Source of the DNA: an uncultured Alphaproteobacteria bacterium
GTDB taxonomy: Bacteria > Pseudomonadota > Alphaproteobacteria > CAAGCB01 > CAG-977
Direction of reading: 5' to 3'
Length of the DNA: 64,000 nucleotides
Assembly: GCA_934277945.1 (NCBI GenBank)
Contig: CAKQWA010000001.1
Location: forward strand, 124,001-188,000
Shown here: in pieces, positions 25,766 through 34,318 of the stretch
How the letters are laid out: each line of letters opens with the position of its first letter
Numbering within the stretch: position 1 is the stretch's first letter
Notes under the pieces: model-generated
The model's database searches: none
Told to the model about the DNA's origin: nothing
The model's input: the letters and a program-made list of their open reading frames with translations, nothing else
Made by a program: the position numbers and the translations under genes

Positions 25766-26536
25766 ATGAAAATCGGCGTGGCGGGATGCATGGGGCGCAT
25801 GGGAAAGATGCTGTGTCAGGCGGTGATTGACGCGGGACACGAACTTGTCGGCGGGACGGAGCGCGCGGGCGCGTCGTGCGTCGGGGAAAAATGCGGGACG
25901 GGCGTCATTACGGACAACGCGCGGGATTTGTTCGCCGCCGCCGACGCGGTTTTGGATTTCACTTCCCCCGCGAATTCCGTTGAAAACGCGCGCCTTGCCG
26001 CCGAAACGGGCAAGGTTTTGGTCGTCGGCACGACGGGATTGACGTCGGAGCAGGTCGAGGAATTGCAAAAAGCGGGGCAAAACGCGCGCATCGTCTACGC
26101 GTCGAACATGAGCGTCGGCGTAACGCTTTTGACGGTGCTGGCGGAAAAAGTCGCCGCCGTTCTGGACGATTCCTACGACGTCGAAATTGTCGAAATGCAT
26201 CACCGCAACAAAGCGGACGCGCCGTCCGGCACGGCGAAAAGTCTGGGCGAAGCGGTCGCGAAAGGGCGGCGTGTCGCTTTGCGCGACAGGGCGCGCTACT
26301 GCCGCGAAGGAATTATCGGCGCGCGTCCGAAAGGGGAAATCGGCTTTGCGGCTTTGCGCGGCGGCGACGTCGTCGGCGATCACACGGTCATTTTCGCGGG
26401 CGACGGCGAACGCGTCGAGTTGGGACACAAAGCCTCGTCGCGCGCGGTGTTCGCAAACGGCGCAGTCAGAGCGGCGGTTTGGGCGGCGGCGCGGAAAAAC
26501 GGCGTGTATTCCATGCGCGACGTGTTGGGCTTTTAA
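25766..26536 (+). CDS. dapB: 4-hydroxy-tetrahydrodipicolinate reductase DapB
   Basis: NAD(P)H-dependent reductase that makes tetrahydrodipicolinate, the substrate of DapL encoded at 12871-14070. The 256-residue protein has the N-terminal dinucleotide motif GVAGCMGRMGK, the VVGTTGLT segment, SNMSVGV, the signature EMHHRNKADAPSGTA (about residues 145-160), and GDHTVIFAGDGERVEL. A strong RBS, GGGAGG, lies six bases before ATG 25766. It is followed 16 bases later by a barrel protein that is probably cotranscribed. Confidence 0.96.
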   Translation: MKIGVAGCMGRMGKMLCQAVIDAGHELVGGTERAGASCVGEKCGTGVITDNARDLFAAADAVLDFTSPANSVENARLAAETGKVLVVGTTGLTSEQVEELQKAGQNARIVYASNMSVGVTLLTVLAEKVAAVLDDSYDVEIVEMHHRNKADAPSGTAKSLGEAVAKGRRVALRDRARYCREGIIGARPKGEIGFAALRGGDVVGDHTVIFAGDGERVELGHKASSRAVFANGAVRAAVWAAARKNGVYSMRDVLGF

Positions 26537-26552
26537 CAATCGGGGGATAAAG

Positions 26553-27086
26553 ATGAAAAAAATTTTGGCGGCGGTTCTCGGTGTTTTTCTGTTTTGCGCT
26601 TCTTCCGCCGACGCGGGCGTGTATCTGTCCGCGGGCTTCGGGTCGAACGAAAACAAAGGCAAAATCGTCGATCCGACGGAAAATTTAAGCGACAAGTACA
26701 AAAACTCCCCGATGTTTTCGGGCGCTTTGGGCTATGAAGCCCCTCTGCCGTTCGTGTCTTTGCGCGGCGAGTTGGAATATCTGCAAATGAAAAACAAACT
26801 CAAAGACGCGGATTTCAACAAAGATTTAAAAGCGGGCATGGCGAACGTCTATCTTAAATTGTCGTTTTTGGGGCTGTACGGCGGCGTTGGCGCGGGATAC
26901 GGCAAACTGGACGGCAAAAGCCTGAATTTGTATCAGTTCATGGGCGGCTGGGAAGTGTCGGCGCGCGCGGTCGCCGTCGGCGTGGAATACCGCCGCACGC
27001 AGTCGGGACGGGACATTCACGAGGACTCGGCGCGCATGGAATACAAGGCGGACGCCCTTTTGCTGAAAATGCGCTTCACATTTTAA
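26553..27086 (+). CDS. Outer-membrane beta-barrel protein, OmpA/Omp25-like fold
   Basis: The 177-residue product has a signal peptide (1-21, ending ADA) and alternating hydrophobic/polar strands: GVYLSAGFGSNENKG, PMFSGALGYEAPLP, LRGELEYLQMKN, NVYLKLSFLGLYGGVGAGYG, and a C-terminal strand ending in Phe (ALLLKMRFTF), the usual outer-membrane insertion signal. This looks like an eight-stranded barrel. ATG 26553 follows GGGGGATAAAG; the longer open frame is a dapB shadow. Individual function unknown. The heptose operon follows after 12 bases. Confidence 0.8.
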   Translation: MKKILAAVLGVFLFCASSADAGVYLSAGFGSNENKGKIVDPTENLSDKYKNSPMFSGALGYEAPLPFVSLRGELEYLQMKNKLKDADFNKDLKAGMANVYLKLSFLGLYGGVGAGYGKLDGKSLNLYQFMGGWEVSARAVAVGVEYRRTQSGRDIHEDSARMEYKADALLLKMRFTF

Positions 27087-27098
27087 CGGAGAAAAGAA

Positions 27099-28592
27099 AT
27101 GAAAATGCTTTCTTCCTATGTCGACGATTTTAAAAACGTTTCCGTTTTATGCATCGGCGACATCATGCTTGACAGATTCTGCTACGGCACGGTGGAGCGC
27201 ATTTCCCCCGAAGCGCCGGTGCCCGTCTTCCGTCACAAACAGATGCGGGAAATGCTGGGCGGCGCGGGAAACGTCGCGGCGAACCTGCGCGCTTTGAACG
27301 GCAAAACCGCTTTTATCGGGGCGATCGGCGAAGACGCGGACGGCGCGGTCGTGCGCGGCTTTTTAAAGCAATCCGGCGCGACGGACGGACTGATTGTGCT
27401 GAAAGGCTACGGCACGATTGTCAAAACCCGCATGATTGCCGCGAACAATCATCTGTTGCGCATCGACATGGAAAATCCGCTTGTGCCGACGCCCGAATTT
27501 CTGGACGAATTGTACACGTCGTCGCAAACGGCGATTAAAAACGCGGACATTGTTCTGCTGTCCGACTACGGCAAGGGACTGCTGACGAAAGAAACGACCC
27601 GCGGGCTGATTGATTTGTGCCGTCAAGCCGGCAAGCCCGTGTTTGTCGACCCGAAAGACGCGGATTACGAAAAATATCGCGGCGCGACGCTCGTTAAGCC
27701 GAATTTAAAGGAATTTTGCGCGGCGTGCGGCGAAAAACTCGACCCGACAAGCGCGGATTTCGTCGATTCGGTGCAGCGGTGCGCGGGCGAACTGTTCGCC
27801 AAATACGACATCGGGCATTTCCTGATTACGCTGTCCGAACACGGCATGATTTTCGTGTCGGCGCAAAATCCGCATGAAACCGTGCAGATTCCGACGCAGG
27901 CGCGCGAAGTGTTCGACGTGTCCGGCGCGGGCGACACGTCCTTTGCGACGCTGGGGTTGGCGGTGGCGGCGGGCGCGTCCGTGAAAGAGGCGATGAAACT
28001 GGCGAACGCGGCTTCCGGCATCGTCGTCGGCAAACTCGGCACCGCATGCGTGTCGTGCGAAGAACTGAAATCCGCGCTGTCGGAAGCGAGCGCGGACAAA
28101 AAATCCGCGTGGGAGCAGAAAGTCAAAATCGTTTCCAAAACGCAGGCGGCGCAAATCGCCAAAGAACTCAAAGAGCGCGGCAAAGTCGTCGGCTTTACGA
28201 ACGGCTGTTTCGATTTATTGCATTTGGGGCATTTGAATTCCTTTATGCAGGCGAAAAAAGAGTGCGACGCGCTGATCGTCGGGCTGAATACGGACGCGTC
28301 GGTCAAGCGTTTGAAAGGCGATTCCCGCCCCGTCAACGACGAAAAAACGCGCGCGATGTTCTTGGCGGCGATCGAGTTCATCGACTACATCGTGCTGTTT
28401 GACGAAGACACCGCCGTGCCTTTGGTCGAGGCGATCCGTCCGGACGTCGTGGCGAAAGAGGGCTACACGATCGACAGATGGCCCGAAGCGCAAGCAGCCT
28501 TGCGTTACGGCGGAAAAGCTGTTACTTTGAAACGGTTTGAAGATTTCTCGACGACAAATTTAATTCAAAAACTGAAAGCGGGCAAAGCATGA
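27099..28592 (+). CDS. hldE: Bifunctional heptose 7-phosphate kinase / heptose 1-phosphate adenylyltransferase
   Basis: Performs two steps of ADP-heptose synthesis for the LPS inner core. The 497-residue protein has an N-terminal PfkB-type kinase (about 1-320) with GGAGNVAANLRALNG and the DVSGAGDTSFATLGLA active-site region, then a C-terminal nucleotidyltransferase (about 345-497) with NGCFDLLHLGHLNSF. Both domains are complete. It shares ATGA with gmhA. The final epimerase hldD is not in view. Its presence shows that the organism makes a heptose-containing LPS core. Confidence 0.96.
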   Translation: MKMLSSYVDDFKNVSVLCIGDIMLDRFCYGTVERISPEAPVPVFRHKQMREMLGGAGNVAANLRALNGKTAFIGAIGEDADGAVVRGFLKQSGATDGLIVLKGYGTIVKTRMIAANNHLLRIDMENPLVPTPEFLDELYTSSQTAIKNADIVLLSDYGKGLLTKETTRGLIDLCRQAGKPVFVDPKDADYEKYRGATLVKPNLKEFCAACGEKLDPTSADFVDSVQRCAGELFAKYDIGHFLITLSEHGMIFVSAQNPHETVQIPTQAREVFDVSGAGDTSFATLGLAVAAGASVKEAMKLANAASGIVVGKLGTACVSCEELKSALSEASADKKSAWEQKVKIVSKTQAAQIAKELKERGKVVGFTNGCFDLLHLGHLNSFMQAKKECDALIVGLNTDASVKRLKGDSRPVNDEKTRAMFLAAIEFIDYIVLFDEDTAVPLVEAIRPDVVAKEGYTIDRWPEAQAALRYGGKAVTLKRFEDFSTTNLIQKLKAGKA

Positions 28593-29161
28593 AAGAATAC
28601 ATTGAAAGCGAATTCGAGCAGATTTCCAAAAATTTTATCGCGCTGAAAGAAAAAGCGCCGGAAATTGAAGCCGTTGCCAACGCGTGCATCGAAGCGTTGA
28701 AGCGCGGCAACAAAATCATGTTTTGCGGCAACGGCGGTTCGGCGGCGGACGCGCAACATCTGGCGGCGGAGTTGGTCGGACGCTACAAAATGAACCGCAA
28801 GGCGATGAACGCCGTCGCGCTGACGACCGATTCGTCCGTTCTGACCTCTTTGGCGAACGATTACGGCTATGAAATCGTTTTTGAACGCCAAGTCGAAGGC
28901 TTGGGCAAAAAAGGCGACGTGTTCTTCGGCATTTCCACAAGCGGCAACTCCAAAAACGTCATTCTGGCGATGGAACGCGCCAAAGACATGGGCATCACGA
29001 CGGTCGCGCTGACGGGCGATTTCGACGGACGCATGAATCAGTCCGCCGATTACGACATCGCCGTGCCGTCCAAAGTCACGAACAACATTCAGGAAATGCA
29101 CATCGCCGTCGGGCATTTGCTGTGCGGCATCATCGAAAAGGCGTTGTACGGCGGTGAATAA
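28589..29161 (+). CDS. gmhA: Phosphoheptose isomerase GmhA
   Basis: Isomerises sedoheptulose 7-phosphate to D-glycero-D-manno-heptose 7-phosphate, the first step of ADP-heptose synthesis. The 190-residue SIS-domain protein carries FCGNGGSAADAQHLAAELVGRY, the ALTTDSSVLTSLANDYGYE segment, GISTSGNSKNV and the C-terminal metal-site region EMHIAVGHLLCGIIE. It is overlapped on both sides, by 4 bases with hldE and 8 bases with gmhB, so the three genes are coupled. Confidence 0.96.
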   Translation: MKEYIESEFEQISKNFIALKEKAPEIEAVANACIEALKRGNKIMFCGNGGSAADAQHLAAELVGRYKMNRKAMNAVALTTDSSVLTSLANDYGYEIVFERQVEGLGKKGDVFFGISTSGNSKNVILAMERAKDMGITTVALTGDFDGRMNQSADYDIAVPSKVTNNIQEMHIAVGHLLCGIIEKALYGGE

Positions 29162-29660
29162 GGCTCTGTTTCTGGACAGGGACGGGACGATAAACGTCAA
29201 CAGCGGTTACGTCTGCAAGCCCGAAGACTTCTTTTTAATCGACGGCATCGAAACGCTGATGCGCGCGGCGCGGGACGCGGGCTACAAGATTGTCGTCGTA
29301 ACGAACCAGTCGGGCATCGCGCGCGGGTACTACACCGAAGCCGATTACGAAAAAATCACCGCGTACATGACGGATTTGTTCGCGCAAAAGGGAATTAAAA
29401 TCGACGCGGTGTATCATTGTCCGGATTTGGAAAGCCCCGACCGCAAGCCCGCTTCGGGAATGTTTTTCAAAGCGCAAAAGGCGTTCGATTTGAACATGGC
29501 GGACTGTCTGTGCTTGGGCGACAGCGAAACAGACGTGCAGGCGGCTCTCGGCGCGGGCGTTGAAAAAGCGTTTCTGATCGCGCCGCCGGATACGGCTTCC
29601 GCCGCGTTCAAAATCGTTCAATCGCCGCAAGAGGTGGTTTCTTTTTTATGCAAGGAGTGA
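29154..29660 (+). CDS. gmhB: D-glycero-D-manno-heptose 1,7-bisphosphate 7-phosphatase GmhB
   Basis: HAD phosphatase of 168 residues. The nucleophile motif is FLDRDGTINVNSGYVCKPED at the N terminus, followed by VVVTNQSGIARGYY and the KPASGMFFKA and CLCLGDSETDVQAA motifs. One of the usual GmhB zinc-loop cysteines is visible in YHCPD but the loop is short. GTG 29154 is the start, eight bases inside gmhA. The stop codon lies inside the stem of the operon terminator. Confidence 0.92.
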   Translation: MNKALFLDRDGTINVNSGYVCKPEDFFLIDGIETLMRAARDAGYKIVVVTNQSGIARGYYTEADYEKITAYMTDLFAQKGIKIDAVYHCPDLESPDRKPASGMFFKAQKAFDLNMADCLCLGDSETDVQAALGAGVEKAFLIAPPDTASAAFKIVQSPQEVVSFLCKE

Positions 29661-29683
29661 TAAACTTTTTATCACTCTTTTTT
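29655..29683 (+). terminator. Terminator of the heptose operon, overlapping the gmhB stop
   Basis: GAGTGATAAA (29655-29664) pairs perfectly with TTTATCACTC (29668-29677), loop CTT, followed by six T. The gmhB stop TGA (29658-29660) is within the first arm. Confidence 0.92.
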
Positions 29684-29702
29684 ATTTTTCGGGAGATTTT
29701 TC

Positions 29703-30605
29703 ATGACGTTGAGACTCGGCGTTGATTTGGGCGGCACAAAAACGGAAATCGTCGCGATGCGGCAAAATTCGCAGGAAGTCCTGCTCCGACGGCGCATTTC
29801 CACCATCCGTTCTTACGAGGGGGTCATTCGGGGCATCAAGGAACTGGTCGACGGCGCGGAAGCCGAACTGGGCGAAAAAGGCACCGTCGGCGTCGGTATT
29901 CCGGGGGCGATCTCCCCCGCGACGGGGCTGGTCAAAAACGCCAATTCGACATGGCTGATCGGACACGCGCTGGACAAGGATCTGGAACAGGTTTTAAGCC
30001 GCCCCGTGCGCGTGAAAAACGACGCGGACTGCTTGGCTTTGTCCGAAGCGACGGACGGCGCGGGCGCGGGATACGATACCGTGTGGGCGGTCATTTTGGG
30101 CACGGGGTCGGGCAGCGGCATCGTCGTGCGCAAGCGTCTTGTCGAAGGTCCGAACGCCATTGCGGGCGAATGGGCGCACAATCCCCTGCCGTATCTGACG
30201 CCCGAAGAAAAAGCCGAAAATCCGTGCTATTGCGGCAAATCGGGATGCATTGAAAAAATGGTGTCCGGTACGGGTCTGATGAAAGATTACGAACGGGAAA
30301 CGGGGCTGGTGAAAACGGGCGCCGAGATTGACGAGGCGGCGAAAAACGGCGAAGAAGCCGCCGAACGCGTCCTGCGCCGCTATGAAGACCGTCTGGCGCG
30401 CGCGACGGCGGGCGTGATTAACATTCTCGACCCGCACATCGTCGTTTTGGGCGGCGGCGTGTCGAACATCGACCGGCTGTACACGTCTTTGCCGGAGTTG
30501 TGGAAGAAATACGTCTTTTCCGACACGGTGCGCACGAAACTCGCCAAAGCGAAGTACGGCGATTCCAGCGGCGTGCGCGGCGCGGCGTGGCTGTGGAACG
30601 ACTGA
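29703..30605 (+). CDS. ROK-family sugar kinase
   Basis: The 300-residue protein has the ROK ATPase phosphate loop GVDLGGTKTE at the N terminus, VKNDADCLALSEA with the catalytic aspartate, LGTGSGSGIV, the EWAHNPLP histidine motif and the zinc-binding CYCGKSGCIEKMVSGTG. This pattern fits fructokinase, N-acetylglucosamine kinase and related enzymes; substrate cannot be fixed by eye. It stands alone between two terminators, preceded by CGGGAG as RBS. Confidence 0.88.
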   Translation: MTLRLGVDLGGTKTEIVAMRQNSQEVLLRRRISTIRSYEGVIRGIKELVDGAEAELGEKGTVGVGIPGAISPATGLVKNANSTWLIGHALDKDLEQVLSRPVRVKNDADCLALSEATDGAGAGYDTVWAVILGTGSGSGIVVRKRLVEGPNAIAGEWAHNPLPYLTPEEKAENPCYCGKSGCIEKMVSGTGLMKDYERETGLVKTGAEIDEAAKNGEEAAERVLRRYEDRLARATAGVINILDPHIVVLGGGVSNIDRLYTSLPELWKKYVFSDTVRTKLAKAKYGDSSGVRGAAWLWND

Positions 30606-30631
30606 TTTTTTACCGGTTTAAAAAAATCGCG

Positions 30632-30668
30632 GCGGCGGGGAGCGTTTTTCCCGCCGCTTTCTCTTTTT
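30632..30668 (+). terminator. Rho-independent terminator after the ROK kinase
   Basis: GCGGCGGG (30632-30639) pairs with CCCGCCGC (30650-30657); a T-rich tail follows. Confidence 0.8.
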
Positions 30669-30713
30669 GAAGCGGGCTTGCGCGGAAATTTTAAGGCAAA
30701 AGTATAAAAATTG

Positions 30714-30742
30714 TTGAACGGTGGCGAAAAAAGTATTAAAAT
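30714..30742 (+). promoter_or_regulatory. Promoter of the paralogous HExxH gene pair
   Basis: TTGAAC at 30714, 17-base spacer, TAAAAT at 30737; 33 bases before the ATG at 30776. Confidence 0.6.
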
Positions 30743-30775
30743 TTTGTCTATAAAGCATGGAAAAGGGATAAAATT

Positions 30776-32620
30776 ATGTCCATAAGTTCTTTGAAACAAA
30801 TCTTTAAAGCCCCGAACTCCGCCCAAAAAGCGAAAAAAGCCAAACTGACAACCTATCAGGTGCACGGCATCACCATTCGCGTCGATAATGAGGAAAGCAA
30901 GCAAAAACTGACCGAAATCATCGAAAAATTGCAGGAAATCGAAACCGGACGCGGCGTTTTGAAAGTGCTGGAAGAAACCAAAACCCCGCTGCTGATGGAA
31001 AGCATGGGCAACACGATCGGGTATTTTTCCTCGCCCGATTTGAAAATCGCGCTGAACTACGAAGTGCCGACAAAGAAATTATGTTCGACATTGGTGCACG
31101 AATCCCACCATTTGATGCAGTATTTGAACGGCGGCAAGGATTACGACCGTTTCAGTCTGGATTTGAAATCCCAAATCATGAACGACCGCGCCAAAGAAGC
31201 CGACGCGCAGACGTGGGCGATTCGCGCGTGTCAGGAATGGAAAGAACTGGGCGACGACGCGCCGTACGAAGAATTCAAACGCTATTATCCGCCTATCGAA
31301 GCCGCTTTCGACAAGGCGATGAAAGCCAACAACTACGTCATGGACAACCGCGTTTTGACCGAAACGTTCAAAGGCTGGTACGATCAGGACGGCGTGCGCA
31401 CGGTTTACGAAAACAACTATATGCTTTCGCCCGCCGTCAGCGACATCTCCCGCTTATCCGCTTCGACCCCCGACGAACGCGCCGAAGCCATTGAAAAAGA
31501 GGAAGACCACATCATTTTCGCGTATCAGGATCGCGACGATTTGAAATCCATGTCGCCCGAAACGATTATTGCCGTTTCCTCCGCGACCGGTTATTTCATC
31601 GACGATCCCGCCATTTTGGAAGAACCGCGCTTTTTGGGCGTGCGTCCGTTCTCCAAGGAATTGATGCAGTACACGATCGAGCGTTGCGGACGCAAAGATG
31701 ACACTTGCGCCGCCCTGCCCGTCACGAACCAGATGGAAAAAAAGAACTACGGCTACAACGGCTATCTGGCGAATTTGACGGCGCAGAAATTCGAGGAAAA
31801 TTTTCAGGGCGCCGTGCGCTCCGCCGCGAAAGAGGCGGGCGTGCCGTTCAAAAAATTGAAATCCGCCGTTGCCAAAGGTCCCGAAAGCCAAGCCGAATTC
31901 ATGGCGGCGAACGCCGGCAACGACGCTTTGGAAAAAATGATGCCGTGTCTGGCTCTGCTGGCTTATGAAAACAACCGGATCGCCGCTTTCAACGAAGCGA
32001 TGGATTACGCGCCGCGCACGCTGGAAGACGGCAAGAAATCGCCCATGCCCGAACCTTTGAAAGCCGGCGTCAAGAAAGACTTTGACAAAATCAAAGCCGA
32101 TTATTTGAAAGGCGAAATGGTTTGTCAGGCGGCGGCGTTCATTTTGGACAACGCGCCCGTCAAGCCCGATTTGGCGAAAGCGCTCTGGGAATCGAAATCC
32201 GTTCCCGAAAGCGTGAAAGCGGAGTTGGAAACGGCTGTGTTCGGCGTTTTTCCGAAAACGGCGGAAGTTCAGCCCGTGACGAAAGAGGATGTCGCCGCTT
32301 TGCGCCGCGTTGAAAAATCCATTGCGGCGCGCGCGAAAGAAGCAGCGAAAGCCGAAGAAAAATCCGCGCAGAACATCGCTTTTGAAGAAATGAAAGCCGT
32401 GTTGCAGGGCGGGGACGAAAAGAAATTCGGACAGATGATGCAGGCGTTTGCGGCGGAACGCAAACCGCAGGAAAAAACAAAAATGCTGGTGCGTTTGAGC
32501 TTGGATTCCGACTTGTCGAAAAACGCCGCCGTCCAAAAAATGCTGGTGCGCGCGGGCGACGCGAGATTCAATGCGACGCCGCTTGCAATGGCGGCGATGA
32601 ACGCCCAGCGCGCACGTTAA
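30776..32620 (+). CDS. Putative metallopeptidase A (HExxH; DUF6782-like)
   Basis: A 614-residue soluble protein with no signal peptide. The zinc-site motif is HESHH at 108-112 (CSTLVHESHHLMQYL), followed about 30 residues later by E141-ADAQTWAIRA, where E141 or D143 could be the third ligand. The N terminus (about 25-200) is the family core shared with the next gene; the rest is Ala/Lys/Glu-rich helix, similar in texture to the protein at 20634-23006. From memory it resembles the 'putative metallopeptidase' family DUF6782, but I cannot verify that. RBS AAAAGGGA. Substrate and location are unknown; it should be cytoplasmic unless exported by a non-Sec route. Confidence 0.8.
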   Translation: MSISSLKQIFKAPNSAQKAKKAKLTTYQVHGITIRVDNEESKQKLTEIIEKLQEIETGRGVLKVLEETKTPLLMESMGNTIGYFSSPDLKIALNYEVPTKKLCSTLVHESHHLMQYLNGGKDYDRFSLDLKSQIMNDRAKEADAQTWAIRACQEWKELGDDAPYEEFKRYYPPIEAAFDKAMKANNYVMDNRVLTETFKGWYDQDGVRTVYENNYMLSPAVSDISRLSASTPDERAEAIEKEEDHIIFAYQDRDDLKSMSPETIIAVSSATGYFIDDPAILEEPRFLGVRPFSKELMQYTIERCGRKDDTCAALPVTNQMEKKNYGYNGYLANLTAQKFEENFQGAVRSAAKEAGVPFKKLKSAVAKGPESQAEFMAANAGNDALEKMMPCLALLAYENNRIAAFNEAMDYAPRTLEDGKKSPMPEPLKAGVKKDFDKIKADYLKGEMVCQAAAFILDNAPVKPDLAKALWESKSVPESVKAELETAVFGVFPKTAEVQPVTKEDVAALRRVEKSIAARAKEAAKAEEKSAQNIAFEEMKAVLQGGDEKKFGQMMQAFAAERKPQEKTKMLVRLSLDSDLSKNAAVQKMLVRAGDARFNATPLAMAAMNAQRAR

Positions 32621-32636
32621 CAAAAGGGAGGATGTC

Positions 32637-33839
32637 ATGGCGGATATGAGTGTCAAACAGGTTTTCGGCGAATCCGTAAACGTTTTGTCTGCCGCGCGGC
32701 AAATCGACTGCGGCGGTGTTTGTTTCTTTGTTACGAGCCGGCAGGAAGAGCAAATCGCCGCGCGTCTGGTGAATCGTCTGTCTAAAATCCCGACCGGCAA
32801 AAAGGTGTTGGAGGGGCTGAAAAAGTACCGTATGCCCGTCTGCTTTGAATCATCAAGAGGCTACGGCTTTTACAACGCGCAAAAAATCGTCGTCAATCCG
32901 CGTTACAGCGACGACAAGGTGTTTTCGACGCTGGTGCATGAAACGCGCCATATGTATCAGGACAAGGAGTGCGGCATTCATTACGAACGCAACGATCTTG
33001 ACCTGAAATCGCAAATCATGAACGACCGCGCCAAAGAAGCCGATGCGCAGACGTGGGCGATTCGGGCGAGTTACGAACTGAAAACCGCCGGCGACGCGGG
33101 TCCGTTCAATTCGTTCAAAAGCAAATCCCCCGAAATTTTCGACGAATTTCAGGCGGGGCTTGCCAAAAGCGGAGGCGTTTTGAACAAAGACGTGATGACG
33201 GCGGCTTTTATGGCGTGGTACGACCAAACGGCACTGCGCGCGAAATATGAAAAAAGTTACATGACGGACAGCGCCGCCATGGACGTTCAGCGCGTCGTCA
33301 TGAGTCCCGTTTTAAAGTCCGGCTCTCCCGTCTATTACGACAAACGCCCGCTGAAATCGCTGACAAGCGAGCAACTGCTGACGGCTTACGCGTCCAATTA
33401 TTTTTCCGGCGACAAAAAAGCGTTGGAAAGCGACAAGTGCCTGTCCGTTAGCCGTGCGACAAAGGGCATGATGAGTTACGCGTTCAATCGCACGGGACGC
33501 TGTTACGTCGACAAATCGCTGATGAATCTGCCCGTGACCGATATGCCGACCGCGCAGCAGCACGCGCAGGAAAAGGAAATCGCGCAGGAAAACAACTGCA
33601 TTTACGCGACGGCGCTGGCGGTTGTCGCCCAAAAGACGAATTTGAAAGAGGACACGTTGAAAGCGTTGCTGGCGTGCGGCGAAAAACAGCGCGCCGACAT
33701 CTTGAAAAAACAACGCAATCCCGTGCTGACGAACGGCGTGACCTGCCTTTTGAATTTGCAGAAAGTCAACAAGCACATCGTTTCGCCGAACAATTTAATG
33801 GCGGCGGCTCTCGTCGCGCGCCAACAGCAGTCGCGCTGA
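32637..33839 (+). CDS. Putative metallopeptidase B, paralogue of the preceding gene
   Basis: A 400-residue paralogue lying 16 bases downstream with its own strong RBS (AAGGGAGG). The zinc motif is HETRH at 101-105 (STLVHETRHMYQDK), with E134-ADAQTWAIRA following. Residues about 121-144 (LDLKSQIMNDRAKEAD and onward) are identical to the paralogue. The helical tail is much shorter, and there are more cysteines than in copy A. No signal peptide. The pair probably arose by tandem duplication and is cotranscribed, ending at a strong terminator. Function not known. Confidence 0.8.
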   Translation: MADMSVKQVFGESVNVLSAARQIDCGGVCFFVTSRQEEQIAARLVNRLSKIPTGKKVLEGLKKYRMPVCFESSRGYGFYNAQKIVVNPRYSDDKVFSTLVHETRHMYQDKECGIHYERNDLDLKSQIMNDRAKEADAQTWAIRASYELKTAGDAGPFNSFKSKSPEIFDEFQAGLAKSGGVLNKDVMTAAFMAWYDQTALRAKYEKSYMTDSAAMDVQRVVMSPVLKSGSPVYYDKRPLKSLTSEQLLTAYASNYFSGDKKALESDKCLSVSRATKGMMSYAFNRTGRCYVDKSLMNLPVTDMPTAQQHAQEKEIAQENNCIYATALAVVAQKTNLKEDTLKALLACGEKQRADILKKQRNPVLTNGVTCLLNLQKVNKHIVSPNNLMAAALVARQQQSR

Positions 33840-33860
33840 TTGATTGTTTGACGGATTTCA

Positions 33861-33894
33861 AGCGGTGCGCTTTTTGGTGCGCCGCTTTTTTTTT
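33861..33894 (+). terminator. Terminator of the paralogous HExxH pair
   Basis: AGCGGTGCGC pairs with GTGCGCCGCT (two G-U pairs), loop TTTTTG, followed by a run of nine T. Confidence 0.88.
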
Positions 33895-33952
33895 GTTTTT
33901 TAATCGGCGGCAGGGAGGCGCGCGCATTTAAAGGCGGAAAAACAAGCCGTTT

Positions 33953-34318
33953 TTACAAGCGGTTCGCCATTTCCAGACATTTTGTCGCGTCGCGGTCGTT
34001 TTCGTTCGCCGTCGGGGACACGATTTCCATGTGGGCGACGCGCGCATCGCTTGTCCGCGCGTTTTGAACGTAAATCATCAGCACGCATGCGCTTTGCCGG
34101 TAAATCCAGATTTGCGCGGGCGGTTCGGAACGTTTCGCGTCGGGCGTTCCCAAGCGGTTCAAAATGTGCGCTTCGTTGAACACGACGGGCTTGCGCGGTT
34201 TTTGCGCGGGTCGCGCCGCCGCTTCTTCGGGCGCGCGGGCGACGACAGGCAGTTCCGCCGGTTTGTGAGCGCACGCCGCTAAAATCGACAGGGCGGCGGC
34301 AAGGAAAAGGTGTTTCAT
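33953..34318 (-). CDS. Small lipoprotein, unknown
   Basis: The 121-residue product begins MKHLFLAAALSILAACAHKP, a classic lipoprotein signal with the lipidated cysteine at residue 16. A proline/alanine-rich linker (about 20-45) leads into a small domain: VVFNEAHILNRLGTPDAKRS, PAQIWIYRQSACVLMIYV and a late CLEMANRL. The GTPD...WIYR pattern resembles small SmpA/OmlA-like or DUF-type lipoproteins, but I am not sure. Start 34318 shares ATGA with the upstream EI24 gene, so the two are coupled. Confidence 0.7.
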   Translation of the reverse strand: MKHLFLAAALSILAACAHKPAELPVVARAPEEAAARPAQKPRKPVVFNEAHILNRLGTPDAKRSEPPAQIWIYRQSACVLMIYVQNARTSDARVAHMEIVSPTANENDRDATKCLEMANRL

